In this document: piece by piece, positions 1-8,069 of the stretch
Position numbering within the stretch: the stretch's first letter is position 1
Layout of the letters: each line of letters starts with the position of its first letter
NCBI GenBank assembly: GCA_050049805.1
Contig: JASFVN010000046.1
Coordinates: 1 to 21,376, forward strand
From: JABDNZ01 sp050049805
GTDB lineage: Bacteria; Gemmatimonadota; Gemmatimonadetes; Longimicrobiales; Gaopeijiaceae
Length of the DNA: 21,376 nucleotides
Direction of reading: 5' to 3'
Notes under the pieces: model-generated
The model's database searches: none
The model's input: only the letters and a program-made list of their open reading frames with translations
What the model was told of the DNA's origin: nothing
Translations under genes and position numbers: made by a program

Positions 1-1602
1 AATGGAGTTGTAGACACGGTAGTTCGTGCCTTCGCGGAGCTGGATGCCGTTGTCCGATTCCGCCCCGGCAATCCCTCCGGTCACGACACCGTCGCTCGCA
101 CCGATCATGGTGGCGTTCGCTATGATAGCCGTAGACTTGGGTGTCGCATCCTCATCATCCCCGTTGTTGGAGATCTCGAAGCCCTGGTCGGCGTCTTTTC
201 CGTTCTGCTGGCCGATGATGAACTGCATGAAGCCCCGGTAACCATCGGTTCCGTCAACGGAGTCGTCACCAATTCCGGTGACGACCAGATGATCGACGGA
301 CACTGTCCCACCGAAGGGCTCGATCCCGTCATCCTTGTTGTAGTGGATTTGTACATAGGAAATCGTGGTCCCGGCACCAACACCCTCCAGTGCCAAACCG
401 TTGAGCTGGTCCGCCGGTGTCACGTCGTCGCCGGCGTACTCGATCCGGACACCTCGAATGATCCCAGAATCATCATTCACATCGGGGCCACCGTAGAATC
501 CAGCGTCTCCCTCCCCTTGCACGTCTTCACCAGCGTTGGTGGGAGCCTGACCGTTGATGATCAGCCCACCCCAATCTTCCACCGCCCGGCTACCTGGGTC
601 CTTGTCGGAGGTAAAGACGATGGTCTCGGCCTCGGTAGGCCGCCTGGGGGCGTTGAGGGGCACCCCCGGGGTGGCATCGGCAACCAACCGGGAGCCACGG
701 CTCACAATGAGGTACGCGCCTCGAATGCCCTGAGCGATATCGCTTTTCCCGACGATGGTCGTACCGGGATCGATAGTGAGCGTCGCGGCAACGCACCCGG
801 CCTTGGAGCCGTCGCCGCCACAGTCCACACCCACGAAGATGGGCTGGGTCAGGACCCAAACCCTATCGTTGGTCCAGCGAGTGTCCACCAGGATGTCGTC
901 GTCCACTTCCTGGGTCGGAAGGCCCCTGATGTCCCTGCTGTCCTCACCACTCTCGGCCCACACGGTCCATCCATGGTACCAAGCATCAGTCAGGGAAGTA
1001 CCTGGAGCAATGGCGCCCGCATAGTCGGTGTTCACCAGCGTCCGGCCATCGGTTGGAGCAATCAGATTGGTGGCGTCGAACGCCGTGGGGATGGTTGCCG
1101 CTGAATAACCAGCCGGCATGGCAGCCAGCGTGAAGTCAGGAGGATCCCCTTGGGTCCCGAACTCGAACACCGAGGGGTCAAAGCCCGGGTCCGCCTGCAG
1201 GTTGTTGAACTCGGCCGTTTCGAAGAAGATCTGGTTCAAAGATCCGGTAGTGACCGACGTCGAAGCGGCGGTGGAGGAGCCACCCTGGTTCTTGGCAACC
1301 ACCGAAGCCGTGTAGGTCGTGCGTCCGGTCAGCCCCGTAAAAACGACGGACGTCCCCGAGGTGGTCTCGGCGAGATCATCCTCCCCCTCGGCAGAGAGGG
1401 AAACGTCATACTCGTCCGCGCCGGTGGAGGCGTCCCAGGAGACCGTGACCTCGAACACGTCCACCATGGCGGCCAGACCGGCAGGAGTGGCAGGCGGGTC
1501 AGGGATTTCTGGCCCACTCGGGCCATCATCGCCACAGCCGGTGACAAGAAACGGCCCGGTAGTCAGAAGCCCAGCAAGGGCCAGATGGCGCATCCACTTC
1601 AT
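1..1602 (-). CDS. Exported lipoprotein with Fn3 domain, partner of the TonB receptor (3' end outside window)
   Basis: The reading frame is open from an ATG at 1602 to the left edge, giving 534 visible residues with no stop. The N-terminus is a lipoprotein signal: basic start, hydrophobic stretch, lipobox VTGC with the acylated Cys at residue 23, then an acidic and proline-rich linker. Residues about 38-120 resemble a fibronectin type III domain (VTVSWDASTGADEYDV, FTGLTGRTTYTASV). The rest contains TIDPGTTIVGKS, an IVSRGSRLVAD segment and VEDWGGLIINGQAPTN. This pattern is known from large lipoproteins that sit beside TonB receptors in Bacteroidota and related phyla, and is probably beta-helical. 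An AAAGGGG site lies about 8 nt before the start. It follows the receptor by 54 nt and is probably co-transcribed. I infer a surface or periplasmic ligand-capture role; the substrate is unknown. The Fn3 and lipoprotein calls are firm, the function is not. Confidence 0.88.
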   Translation of the reverse strand, partial: MKWMRHLALAGLLTTGPFLVTGCGDDGPSGPEIPDPPATPAGLAAMVDVFEVTVSWDASTGADEYDVSLSAEGEDDLAETTSGTSVVFTGLTGRTTYTASVVAKNQGGSSTAASTSVTTGSLNQIFFETAEFNNLQADPGFDPSVFEFGTQGDPPDFTLAAMPAGYSAATIPTAFDATNLIAPTDGRTLVNTDYAGAIAPGTSLTDAWYHGWTVWAESGEDSRDIRGLPTQEVDDDILVDTRWTNDRVWVLTQPIFVGVDCGGDGSKAGCVAATLTIDPGTTIVGKSDIAQGIRGAYLIVSRGSRLVADATPGVPLNAPRRPTEAETIVFTSDKDPGSRAVEDWGGLIINGQAPTNAGEDVQGEGDAGFYGGPDVNDDSGIIRGVRIEYAGDDVTPADQLNGLALEGVGAGTTISYVQIHYNKDDGIEPFGGTVSVDHLVVTGIGDDSVDGTDGYRGFMQFIIGQQNGKDADQGFEISNNGDDEDATPKSTAIIANATMIGASDGVVTGGIAGAESDNGIQLREGTNYRVYNSI

Positions 1603-1619
1603 GGTTTTTCCCCTTTTGG

Positions 1620-1632
1620 TGAAAAGTTTTCA
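1620..1632. repeat. Short inverted repeat between receptor and lipoprotein genes
   Basis: TGAAAA-G-TTTTCA is a perfect 6-1-6 inverted repeat in the 54-nt spacer between the two genes. The one-nt centre makes a stable hairpin unlikely unless the inner bases open. It could be a small operator or simply AT-rich spacer next to the ribosome-binding site. Confidence 0.35.
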
Positions 1633-1656
1633 ATTCATCAAATACTCTGGTTCTTC

Positions 1657-4512
1657 TCAGAACTCCCAGGAGAGGCCCACCGAGAAGGTCCGACCAACGG
1701 AGTAGGTCCGCTGCATGCGGGTTATGCCGCTGCCGGACTGCTCGAACAGGTATTCCTCGTCCAGGAGGTTGGTCCCCTTCACTCTCACTCTGACACCCTC
1801 TCGGAGGGGTACTGAGACGGTGGCGTCCAAGGCGTTTCGAGGTTGCTCGTAGATGTCTGGCAAACCCGAGCCGCCGGCCGCAGTCAACCTTTCTCCAAAA
1901 CGGTTCAGGAATACCCCCGCCTCCCATCCCGCCAGATCGCGGTAATTCAGGCCCAGATTCAGTACGTACGGAGCCTGACCCTCGAGGGGACGGGAAAGGT
2001 TGGTAGGTTGGAAGATCCCGCTCCTGCTTACGGAGACGTCGGATTCAATCCAGGCAAGGTTGCCCTGGAAGGACACGTCCCTGAAGAGCGGGAGGACCCT
2101 TTCGGCAGAAAGCTGAACATCCACTTCCACCCCGTAGAGGGTGGCTTCGTCGGCGTTTTGGAAGGAGTAGGCCGAGGAGGCGGCGGCGACGAAGACCTGT
2201 TCGATGGGGTTCTTCATCTCCTTGTAGAAGATTCCACCCGAGATCAGCTCGCCTGGCCCCGGGAACCAGTCGAATCGAAGGTCACCACCAAGGATTTCCG
2301 CCGGGACCAGCCCTGGATTTCCTTTTAGCTGCCTCAGGCTGGTGGCTTCGGTGAACTGGAAGGGAGCAAGCTCCCGGAATTCAGGCCGGTCTACCGTCCG
2401 GCTCACGGCTCCCCTGATTTTGAGGTTTTCCCTGGGTGAGTAGACGAAGTTGAGGGCCGGAGCCACATCGGTCTGATCGACCGAGGCGGCCGTCGTGTCG
2501 GTCCCGAACCGAGTCCGGGAATCCAGGGAAAGGGAGTAGGTTTCGATCCGGGCCCCGAAAATGGCTTGGAGCTTGGAGGTTACCGGTACCTCAATCATGG
2601 CGTAGCCGGCAGTTCGATCGTCCTTTGCTTGGTAGATGTCTCCCGGCTCTACCACCTCGTCTATGGCGAACTCCCCCCGCCCGGGGGCCGAGCCGACCAC
2701 CGTACCGGATTCCAGAGACGTGTCGAGATCTTCGATGGTGTTGCCCGGGAAGAGCCAGTTCAGGCGCCGAGCACCGAACTCACGGTCCCGGGCCCGAAAG
2801 GCCCCCCCAACCTTCACCGCCCACTCACGCTCCCCAACCTGGAAGGGGAGGCGCCAGTCCACCTCGGCACTCATATCGTCGTCGATGAGCTTGCTCCAGA
2901 AGTACCTTCCGCTCTCGGTGAAATCCAAGAGGCGATAGACATCGTCGCTGTCGTCGAGAACGTAGATGCTCTCCCTAAGGAAGGGTTCATCGCGATCGGC
3001 CCGGGCCAGGGTCGCTCGCCAATCAAGTCGGGAGTTGCCGAAGAGGAGATGCTGACCGGACAGTTGCCCCCAGAGCATGAGCCTCTGCACGAACCGAGAC
3101 CGCTCCGTACTCAGGAGCCCTCCGATATCCTCCCCGTTCTCACCGGTGTAGGTACGCCCCTCGTCGTCTGTGTTGAGGTTCACCGTCGCCCGAAGACTGA
3201 ACTGCTGGTTCGGATTCGGCTTCAGGGTCAGGTTGGTGATGGTGCCCCAGCTCACCGAACGTGTACCGCGCTGGAACGCGTAGTCCACATTTGGCGTCGC
3301 CAGGTCGGCCGTCTCAGGATCGAAGGCCGAAGTTCGCCATTTCCGCTCGATCTCGTCGTCGATGCGCCGATAGCTGTCGGAGTAAGTCCCGGCGAGAAAG
3401 AAGCCCAACTCCCCGTCCTGGAAGAGGTCCTTCCTCCCACCCACTGATCCGTCGAAGGAGCGATTGAGGGGAGTGTCGCCAAAGGAAGCCGGGGCAAAGC
3501 TGACTTCCGTATTCTTGAGGGCGGCTCCGATCGTGATCCTGGCAGACTCCTCGGAGGGTAGCCTACCACCGTCAAGAACGTCTCCCAAAAGGGCCGCAGC
3601 GTCGGACGGCATGTCTCTCGTCCCATCGTCCATACCCAGCCAGTCTCGGCTCCCACCGTCGTACCGGATGAACCCATCCTTGAACTGGCTGTTCGAATTG
3701 ACGCTGGTGGAGACACCAAGCTTGACCCGGAAGCGGTCCGGAAAGTCCTTGGTCTTGATCTGGACCGAGCCCCCGGAAAAATCGGCAGGTTGGTCGGGCG
3801 TATAGGACTTCTGCGTGGTCAGGCTCTCGAGGAAACCTGAAGGGAACAGGTCAAGAGGCACAACCTCCTTTTCCGGTTCCGGAGAAGGCAACGGGGATCC
3901 ATTGAGGGCCGTTTGCGAATACCTTTCCCCGAGCCCCCTGACGAAGACGTACTTCCCGTCGCTCACCGTGACTCCTGTCATCCGCTGAGCCACGTCGGCC
4001 GCATCGGAAGCCGTGGACCGGCTGATTTCAGACGCCCCGACTGCGTCCATCATGGACACTGCGGAGGCCCGCTGGTCCAGGAGGAAGGCGGTGCTCCCCA
4101 ACTCCCTTTCGGCACTGACCGTTATGGCCTCCATCTCGATGGCTCGAGGGGCCATGGAAATGTCCATGGAGAGGGTGGCGCCCTCACCCACCACCACCTC
4201 GGTCACGGTCTTGGTGGAGAATCCGATCATCTCCGCCACCACCGCGTGTGTTCCCGGCGGTACCCTTTGGATCAGGTAACGGCCGTTCATATCCGTAAGC
4301 GTCCCGATCTGGGTTTCCGCGAGATAGACTTGCACTCCGGAGAGGGGTTGGGCGGTAGATTCGTCGACGATGCGCCCGACGATACGGCCTTCCCCATCGG
4401 ATTGCGCTTGGACCGCACGGGGAGCTGAGAGTGCCCCCAGAGCCAGAGCACCCACCAATAGGGCGATGGAGACGCGGGTATTGATCCCAGCTGCGAACAG
4501 AAAATTTGGCAT
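1657..4512 (-). CDS. TonB-dependent outer-membrane receptor with carboxypeptidase-regulatory N-domain
   Basis: 951 residues from the ATG at 4512. I chose this start because it opens directly into a signal peptide (RVSIALLVGALALGALSA, likely cleavage after AVQA at residue 36); the frame stays open to 4665, but that extension is not signal-like. Residues about 40-125 form a carboxypeptidase D regulatory-like domain (GRIVGRIVDESTAQPLSGV, DMNGRYLIQRVPPG). A plug domain follows (YVFVRGLGERYSQTALNG, PADFSGGSVQIKTKDFP), then a long beta-barrel ending in a terminal Phe (SVGLSWEF), as expected for BAM-assembled barrels. The family moves scarce large ligands across the outer membrane using TonB/ExbBD energy. 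The substrate cannot be read from the sequence. The plug motifs resemble the 'RGLGxRY ... LDLFP' receptor subgroup, which is often paired with WGGLIINGxAP lipoproteins, and that partner lies immediately downstream. Upstream is a phased repeat array that probably controls it. Confidence 0.96.
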   Translation of the reverse strand: MPNFLFAAGINTRVSIALLVGALALGALSAPRAVQAQSDGEGRIVGRIVDESTAQPLSGVQVYLAETQIGTLTDMNGRYLIQRVPPGTHAVVAEMIGFSTKTVTEVVVGEGATLSMDISMAPRAIEMEAITVSAERELGSTAFLLDQRASAVSMMDAVGASEISRSTASDAADVAQRMTGVTVSDGKYVFVRGLGERYSQTALNGSPLPSPEPEKEVVPLDLFPSGFLESLTTQKSYTPDQPADFSGGSVQIKTKDFPDRFRVKLGVSTSVNSNSQFKDGFIRYDGGSRDWLGMDDGTRDMPSDAAALLGDVLDGGRLPSEESARITIGAALKNTEVSFAPASFGDTPLNRSFDGSVGGRKDLFQDGELGFFLAGTYSDSYRRIDDEIERKWRTSAFDPETADLATPNVDYAFQRGTRSVSWGTITNLTLKPNPNQQFSLRATVNLNTDDEGRTYTGENGEDIGGLLSTERSRFVQRLMLWGQLSGQHLLFGNSRLDWRATLARADRDEPFLRESIYVLDDSDDVYRLLDFTESGRYFWSKLIDDDMSAEVDWRLPFQVGEREWAVKVGGAFRARDREFGARRLNWLFPGNTIEDLDTSLESGTVVGSAPGRGEFAIDEVVEPGDIYQAKDDRTAGYAMIEVPVTSKLQAIFGARIETYSLSLDSRTRFGTDTTAASVDQTDVAPALNFVYSPRENLKIRGAVSRTVDRPEFRELAPFQFTEATSLRQLKGNPGLVPAEILGGDLRFDWFPGPGELISGGIFYKEMKNPIEQVFVAAASSAYSFQNADEATLYGVEVDVQLSAERVLPLFRDVSFQGNLAWIESDVSVSRSGIFQPTNLSRPLEGQAPYVLNLGLNYRDLAGWEAGVFLNRFGERLTAAGGSGLPDIYEQPRNALDATVSVPLREGVRVRVKGTNLLDEEYLFEQSGSGITRMQRTYSVGRTFSVGLSWEF

Positions 4513-4629
4513 GATTGTCTCGGATCGATTCGCTCGCTTTCCGCGGATCGACCCGCCCGTTGTGGTCGGGAGCCCGGCACACCCGCCCGGGTTTGCTGGG
4601 GGCACGGACTCCCTTGTGTTGCTAGCGCC

Positions 4630-4635
4630 TTTAGA
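4630..4635 (-). promoter_or_regulatory. Possible -10 element for the TonB-receptor operon
   Basis: On the minus strand this reads TCTAAA, a 4/6 match to TATAAT. It lies 12 bp downstream of the nearest GGTAACGG repeat (minus-strand CCGTTACC) and about 118 nt before the receptor start. No good -35 is present; the repeat covers that position. This layout is typical of activator-dependent promoters. The assignment is inferred from spacing only. Confidence 0.35.
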
Positions 4636-4647
4636 CTGGGATGGCGT

Positions 4648-4710
4648 GGTAACGGAGAAGGCCAACCGGGGTAACGGGAGGGGGCGAAGGTGGTAACGGA
4701 AACGTAAAGG
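4648..4710. repeat. Three direct repeats GGTAACGG at exact 22-bp spacing plus a degenerate copy at +11
   Basis: GGTAACGG occurs at 4648-4655, 4670-4677 and 4692-4699, exactly 22 bp apart. CGTAAAGG (6/8 match) follows at 4703-4710, 11 bp after the third copy. The array lies in the intergenic region between the divergent TonB receptor and M20 peptidase genes and reaches the likely -35 zone of the receptor promoter. Copies phased by about two helical turns place binding sites on one DNA face, as in arrays for OmpR/PhoB-type response regulators. Regulator identity is inference; the repeats are seen directly. Confidence 0.8.
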
Positions 4711-4742
4711 AAGAAACCTTTTCGGGTTCAGTTTTTCAGGGG

Positions 4743-6086
4743 ATGAAGAACGGGTTTGACAAGACCCGCCAATCCCCCCATTGGTGGCTCATGGACGGGC
4801 GAATCATAAACTCCGAAATGCAAGAGAAGCTGGGTCTCCTCGCTCCACGCCTCGAGGAGGCGCGGACATTCCTGGAGTCCATCGACGATTGGGTCATCCA
4901 GCGCCAAATCGAGCTCACCTCGATCCCGGCCCCCCCTTTTCAGGAGGCAGCTCGCGGGATTCGAATGGCGGAGCTGATGGAAGAGGTTGGCCTGAAAGAG
5001 GTGAAGACGGACGAGGCGGGCAATGTCATCGGCCGATTCAAGTCCGACAGATCCCACCGATCTCATGGAGTCGCCCCCTCCGGTGCAGTAGCCCCCGGCA
5101 AGATCCTTCCTCGATCCGGAATGGGCCCCCTCATCCTCTCCGCTCACCTGGACACCGTCTTTGCGCCCGGCACGGACATAACGATCAAAACCGATGGAGC
5201 ACGAGTCAGCGCCCCCGGGATCTGCGACGATGGCCGGGGGCTCACGGCAATCCTGGCTGCCGCGAAGACGTTGTCGGCCCTGAGGCATTCTCTTTCCCGG
5301 GACGTCCTTTTTGTCGCCACTGTAGGGGAGGAAGGTCCTGGCAACCTTCGAGGAGTGCGCCACCTTTTCAGGAAAGGGCAGGAGGCCGCCGAGGCCGCCG
5401 GCTTCATTTCCCTGGACGGGGTGGGGGCTGACCGGATCATCCACCGTGGGGTTGGGTCGGTCCGGCTCCGAATCACCCTCGAGGGTTCGGGCGGACATTC
5501 CTGGATGGATTTCGGCCTCGCCAACCCCATTCACGTCCTGGGAAGGGTTGTGGCCCGAGCCGGTTCCATCCCCCTACCCGAAGACCCCAGGACCAGCCTC
5601 ACAGTCGCCCGCTGGGGAGGCGGGACCAGTATCAACGCCATACCCCAGGCGGCATGGATCGAGGTGGACCTTCGAAGCGAGGGCCCGCGGCAGTTGGAAA
5701 AGCTGGAGGAAAGTCTGAGGAACATCTGCGCCGAAGAACCGGAGGTTTGCGATGATTCGTCATCCCGGCGGGAGGGACTCGCTCTGCGGATCCAGGACCT
5801 GGGTCGCCGACCGGCCGGTGCCACAGACCCATCCCACCCCCTCGTTCAGGCAGCCGTGGAAGCCTCCCGAAGCCTCGGCCAGGAGCCCACGCTCCTTGCC
5901 TCCTCCACCGATGCAAACCTCCCCATGTCCTTGGGAATTCCCGCCATCACCCTTGGAGCAGGGGGCCGGGGCGGGAGGATCCATACAGAGGAAGAATGGT
6001 TCGAAAATGAGAACGGCCCGGAAGGTATCCTCCGAGCCGTCTTGACGGTGCTCCTCTTCGACCTGCCGGGACCCTCAGCCCCCTGA
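4743..6086 (+). CDS. M20-family metallopeptidase (dizinc amidohydrolase/aminopeptidase type)
   Basis: 447 residues, cytoplasmic, no signal peptide. It belongs to the M20/M28-like dizinc hydrolases that cleave peptides or N-acyl amino acids. Expected metal and catalytic residues are visible: His135 in SAHLDTV, Asp162 in GICDDGRGL, the Glu196-Glu197 pair in VGEEGPGN, Asp225 in SLDGVG and His414 in RIHTEEEWF. The dimerisation/lid domain begins near residue 235 and contains GSGGHSWMDFG. The segment around residues 100-127 looks like a lineage-specific insertion between the first strands and the metal site. The start is uncertain: the ATG at 4743 has no well-spaced Shine-Dalgarno, and in-frame ATGs at 4791 (preceded by GGTGG) and 4818 would still keep the whole domain. 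It is divergent from the TonB-receptor operon across the repeat array and convergent with the next gene. Substrate unknown. Confidence 0.93.
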   Translation: MKNGFDKTRQSPHWWLMDGRIINSEMQEKLGLLAPRLEEARTFLESIDDWVIQRQIELTSIPAPPFQEAARGIRMAELMEEVGLKEVKTDEAGNVIGRFKSDRSHRSHGVAPSGAVAPGKILPRSGMGPLILSAHLDTVFAPGTDITIKTDGARVSAPGICDDGRGLTAILAAAKTLSALRHSLSRDVLFVATVGEEGPGNLRGVRHLFRKGQEAAEAAGFISLDGVGADRIIHRGVGSVRLRITLEGSGGHSWMDFGLANPIHVLGRVVARAGSIPLPEDPRTSLTVARWGGGTSINAIPQAAWIEVDLRSEGPRQLEKLEESLRNICAEEPEVCDDSSSRREGLALRIQDLGRRPAGATDPSHPLVQAAVEASRSLGQEPTLLASSTDANLPMSLGIPAITLGAGGRGGRIHTEEEWFENENGPEGILRAVLTVLLFDLPGPSAP

Positions 6087-6133
6087 CCCTTCCAACACCT
6101 TCGGGCAGTTCGGGGGCACCAGGAATCCCGCCC

Positions 6134-7129
6134 CTATCCCTTCACAAGTGTGTGGTCCGCCACGCTCAGCTTTCCGTCGAAGCCCTGGATTGTGGAATGC
6201 CCGCCTACCAACGAGTTCCTAAGCACCGAATTCTCGATGACTGCACCAGGGCCGATGATGCAGTTCCTGACCGAGGATCCTGTAATGCGGGTGCCCTCTT
6301 CGATGGTGACATTGGGTCCGATGGTGCTCCCCTCCAGAACCACCCCTTCCTCCACTCTCACGATCTCATCCAGAACCGTTGCGTCCACCACGGCACCAGG
6401 CGCCACCCAACCCCGTGACGTGCGAAGGAGGTGGTGGTTGGTTTCCAGGAGAGTCTCGGGTTTCCCGCAGTCGTACCAGCCCTCCACGGGGGCTGTGAGG
6501 ATCTTCGATCCCCGATCCACCATGTATTGAAAGGCGTCGGTTAGATAGAACTCGCCGGAAGGCCCTGGAGGGCTGGCCAGAGCTTCGTCGATGCCCTTGA
6601 ACAGGAGCTCCCGGTCCCGGATGTAGTACAAACCGATGTTGGCAAGCTTCGAGATGGGGTCCTGGGGTTTCTCGACGATCCGGGTCATCGCACCGCTGTC
6701 GTCGGTGACGATAACCCCGAACCTCTGGTAGTCCTCGACCTCCTTCGCCCAGATGACACCGGACCATTCTTCCCCAAGGGTTTTCACCATGGAGAGGTCC
6801 GCATCGAACAGCGTGTCGACGAAGAGGATCAGCATTTCCTCCTCGACGAAGGGCTCGGCCAACTTCACAGCCCCGGCTGTGCCGTCCTGAACCTCCTGGA
6901 CGACGTACTCGGGTTTGATGTCCGGATACTCCCGGGCCATGAACTCCTTGATCACATCGCCCAGGTACCCGATGACAAACACGATTTCGCTCACCCCGAG
7001 TTCACTCAGATCGTCGAGGATATAGCTCATCACGGGCTTCCCGCCCACCCGTAGGAGCGGTTTGGGAGTCAGATAGGTGTGGGGTCGAAGCCGGGTCCCC
7101 TTTCCGGCGAGGGGGATCACTGCTTTCAT
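6134..7129 (-). CDS. Sugar-1-phosphate nucleotidyltransferase with C-terminal left-handed beta-helix
   Basis: 331 residues from the ATG at 7129. I chose this start because the Rossmann-like fold begins at once with KAVIPLAGKGTRLRPHTYLT; the frame stays open to 7255, but that extension shows no conserved features. The signature GxGTRLRP...TPKPL binds the nucleotide and Lys23 is the expected catalytic lysine. FVDTLFD (about residue 103) corresponds to the metal-binding Asp region, and VEKPQDP plus GWYDCGKPETL (about 217) match the sugar pocket of RmlA/GlmU-N-type enzymes. Residues about 243-315 carry imperfect hexapeptide repeats (VAPGAVVDATV, STIGPNVTIEEG, NCIIGPGAVIEN), a left-handed beta-helix. 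There is no clear acetyltransferase active site, so it is probably not a full GlmU. It would make an NDP-sugar, perhaps dTDP-glucose, for envelope glycans; the exact nucleotide and sugar cannot be decided. It is transcribed alone, divergent from the SIMPL gene. Confidence 0.93.
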   Translation of the reverse strand: MKAVIPLAGKGTRLRPHTYLTPKPLLRVGGKPVMSYILDDLSELGVSEIVFVIGYLGDVIKEFMAREYPDIKPEYVVQEVQDGTAGAVKLAEPFVEEEMLILFVDTLFDADLSMVKTLGEEWSGVIWAKEVEDYQRFGVIVTDDSGAMTRIVEKPQDPISKLANIGLYYIRDRELLFKGIDEALASPPGPSGEFYLTDAFQYMVDRGSKILTAPVEGWYDCGKPETLLETNHHLLRTSRGWVAPGAVVDATVLDEIVRVEEGVVLEGSTIGPNVTIEEGTRITGSSVRNCIIGPGAVIENSVLRNSLVGGHSTIQGFDGKLSVADHTLVKG

Positions 7130-7186
7130 GGTCAATCGCCCGTAGTCTGAATTGGGAATGTGCCGAATCCTGAAACTCGCGGCCGG

Positions 7187-7216
7187 AGTATAATGAAGAC
7201 ATGGGACGGGTAGCAA
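7187..7216 (-). promoter_or_regulatory. Likely sigma-70-type promoter for the nucleotidyltransferase
   Basis: On the minus strand TTGCTA (7216-7211) is followed after 18 bp by TATACT (7192-7187), about 58 nt before the ATG at 7129. The -10 is a 5/6 match and the -35 a 4/6 match. Seen in sequence; activity is inferred. Confidence 0.5.
7189..7194 (+). promoter_or_regulatory. Perfect -10 hexamer TATAAT facing the SIMPL gene
   Basis: A consensus TATAAT lies on the plus strand 98 nt before the SIMPL start and overlaps the minus-strand -10 by four bases. No TTGACA-like box sits 16-18 bp upstream, so the plus-strand promoter may be weak or need an activator. A second AT-rich candidate, TATATT, lies at 7243-7248. 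Confidence 0.4.
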
Positions 7217-7292
7217 ACAGCAGCGTTCGGCCTGCCATGCGCTATATTGTTCCAACTCCTCCGGACATGCCTCACATCAGGAGCGGTCCAGC

Positions 7293-8069
7293 ATGATGAC
7301 CTCGATGGAAATGACCGACTCAGGACCGGGGCGGACCATCCTCTTCGCCTCACTGATTCTTCTCTACTCCTGTGCCCCTGCTCTGGCCCAGGCCAATTCC
7401 ACGGGAAACCCTCCGCCCCCTCCGGACGAGGGAGGGACCATCCAGGTCACCGGTCAAGCCCAGATCACGGTTCCCGCCGATCTTGCGAGAATCAGCTTCA
7501 CCGTCGAGACGGAAGGTACGTCGGCTGGAGAGGCCACCGAAGCCAACGCGGCGCTGATGGATGCGGTCATCGAGGCCATTCGCTCCATTGGCCTGGACGA
7601 CGTGGACATCCAGACGTTCGGCTACAGCCTGAGACCTGAATACCAGGTGTCCAGGGAAGACACGGGAACTCGAACCATCTCGGGCTACCGAGTGCAGAAC
7701 AACATTCGAGTCGAGTTTTCGGACGTGGATGCCGCCGGCACCGTCCTCGACGGGGCCGTGGAGGCCGGCGCGAATCGGGTAGCGAACCTCCAGTTCGTAG
7801 CCTCCGATACCAGGGCGGCCCGACTGCAGGCACTCAGGGAGGCAGTCTCCAACGCCCGGGAGCAAGCCGAGGCCATTGCCTCCGCCATGGAAGTAGAGCT
7901 CGGCATTGCCCTCGAAGTCCAGGGGGGAGCCAGCGCCCCCGATCCCCGCTCTCCCGGCGGCATCATGCTCAGGGCATCGGCGGAAGTGGCCACACCCGTG
8001 GAAGCCGGGGATCACCTGGTCACGGCATCGGTGAGCATCAAATACCGGATCCTGGAGGAAGGCAGTTGA
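7293..8069 (+). CDS. SIMPL-domain (DUF541) periplasmic protein
   Basis: 258 residues. The ATG at 7293 is supported by AGGAG at 7279-7283, 9 nt upstream. The N-terminus is a Sec signal peptide with a likely signal peptidase I site after ALA (residue 32) and a proline-rich linker. From residue about 47 the SIMPL/DUF541 pattern is clear: IQVTGQAQITVPADLARISFTV, the helix EANAALMDAVIEAIRSIGL, DIQTFGYSLRPEY, SGYRVQNNIRVEF and a C-terminal strand ending in VSIKYRI. Family members (BP26/OMP28, YggE) are periplasmic proteins linked to oxidative or envelope stress, with no defined enzymatic activity. Its stop overlaps the TTG start of the next gene, so the two are translationally coupled. Sure of the family, not of the role. 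Confidence 0.94.
   Translation: MMTSMEMTDSGPGRTILFASLILLYSCAPALAQANSTGNPPPPPDEGGTIQVTGQAQITVPADLARISFTVETEGTSAGEATEANAALMDAVIEAIRSIGLDDVDIQTFGYSLRPEYQVSREDTGTRTISGYRVQNNIRVEFSDVDAAGTVLDGAVEAGANRVANLQFVASDTRAARLQALREAVSNAREQAEAIASAMEVELGIALEVQGGASAPDPRSPGGIMLRASAEVATPVEAGDHLVTASVSIKYRILEEGS

Noticed and set aside
289..1104. 271-codon plus-strand frame inside the lipoprotein gene
   Set aside because: The minus strand reads a continuous lipoprotein with signal, Fn3 and repeat motifs through the same bases.
2566..3447. 293-codon plus-strand frame inside the TonB receptor
   Set aside because: The receptor barrel is unbroken on the other strand, and this frame has no motif.
6087..6133. Possible terminator between the convergent M20 and nucleotidyltransferase genes
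   Set aside because: I found no stem longer than about four base pairs and no T tract in these 47 nt.
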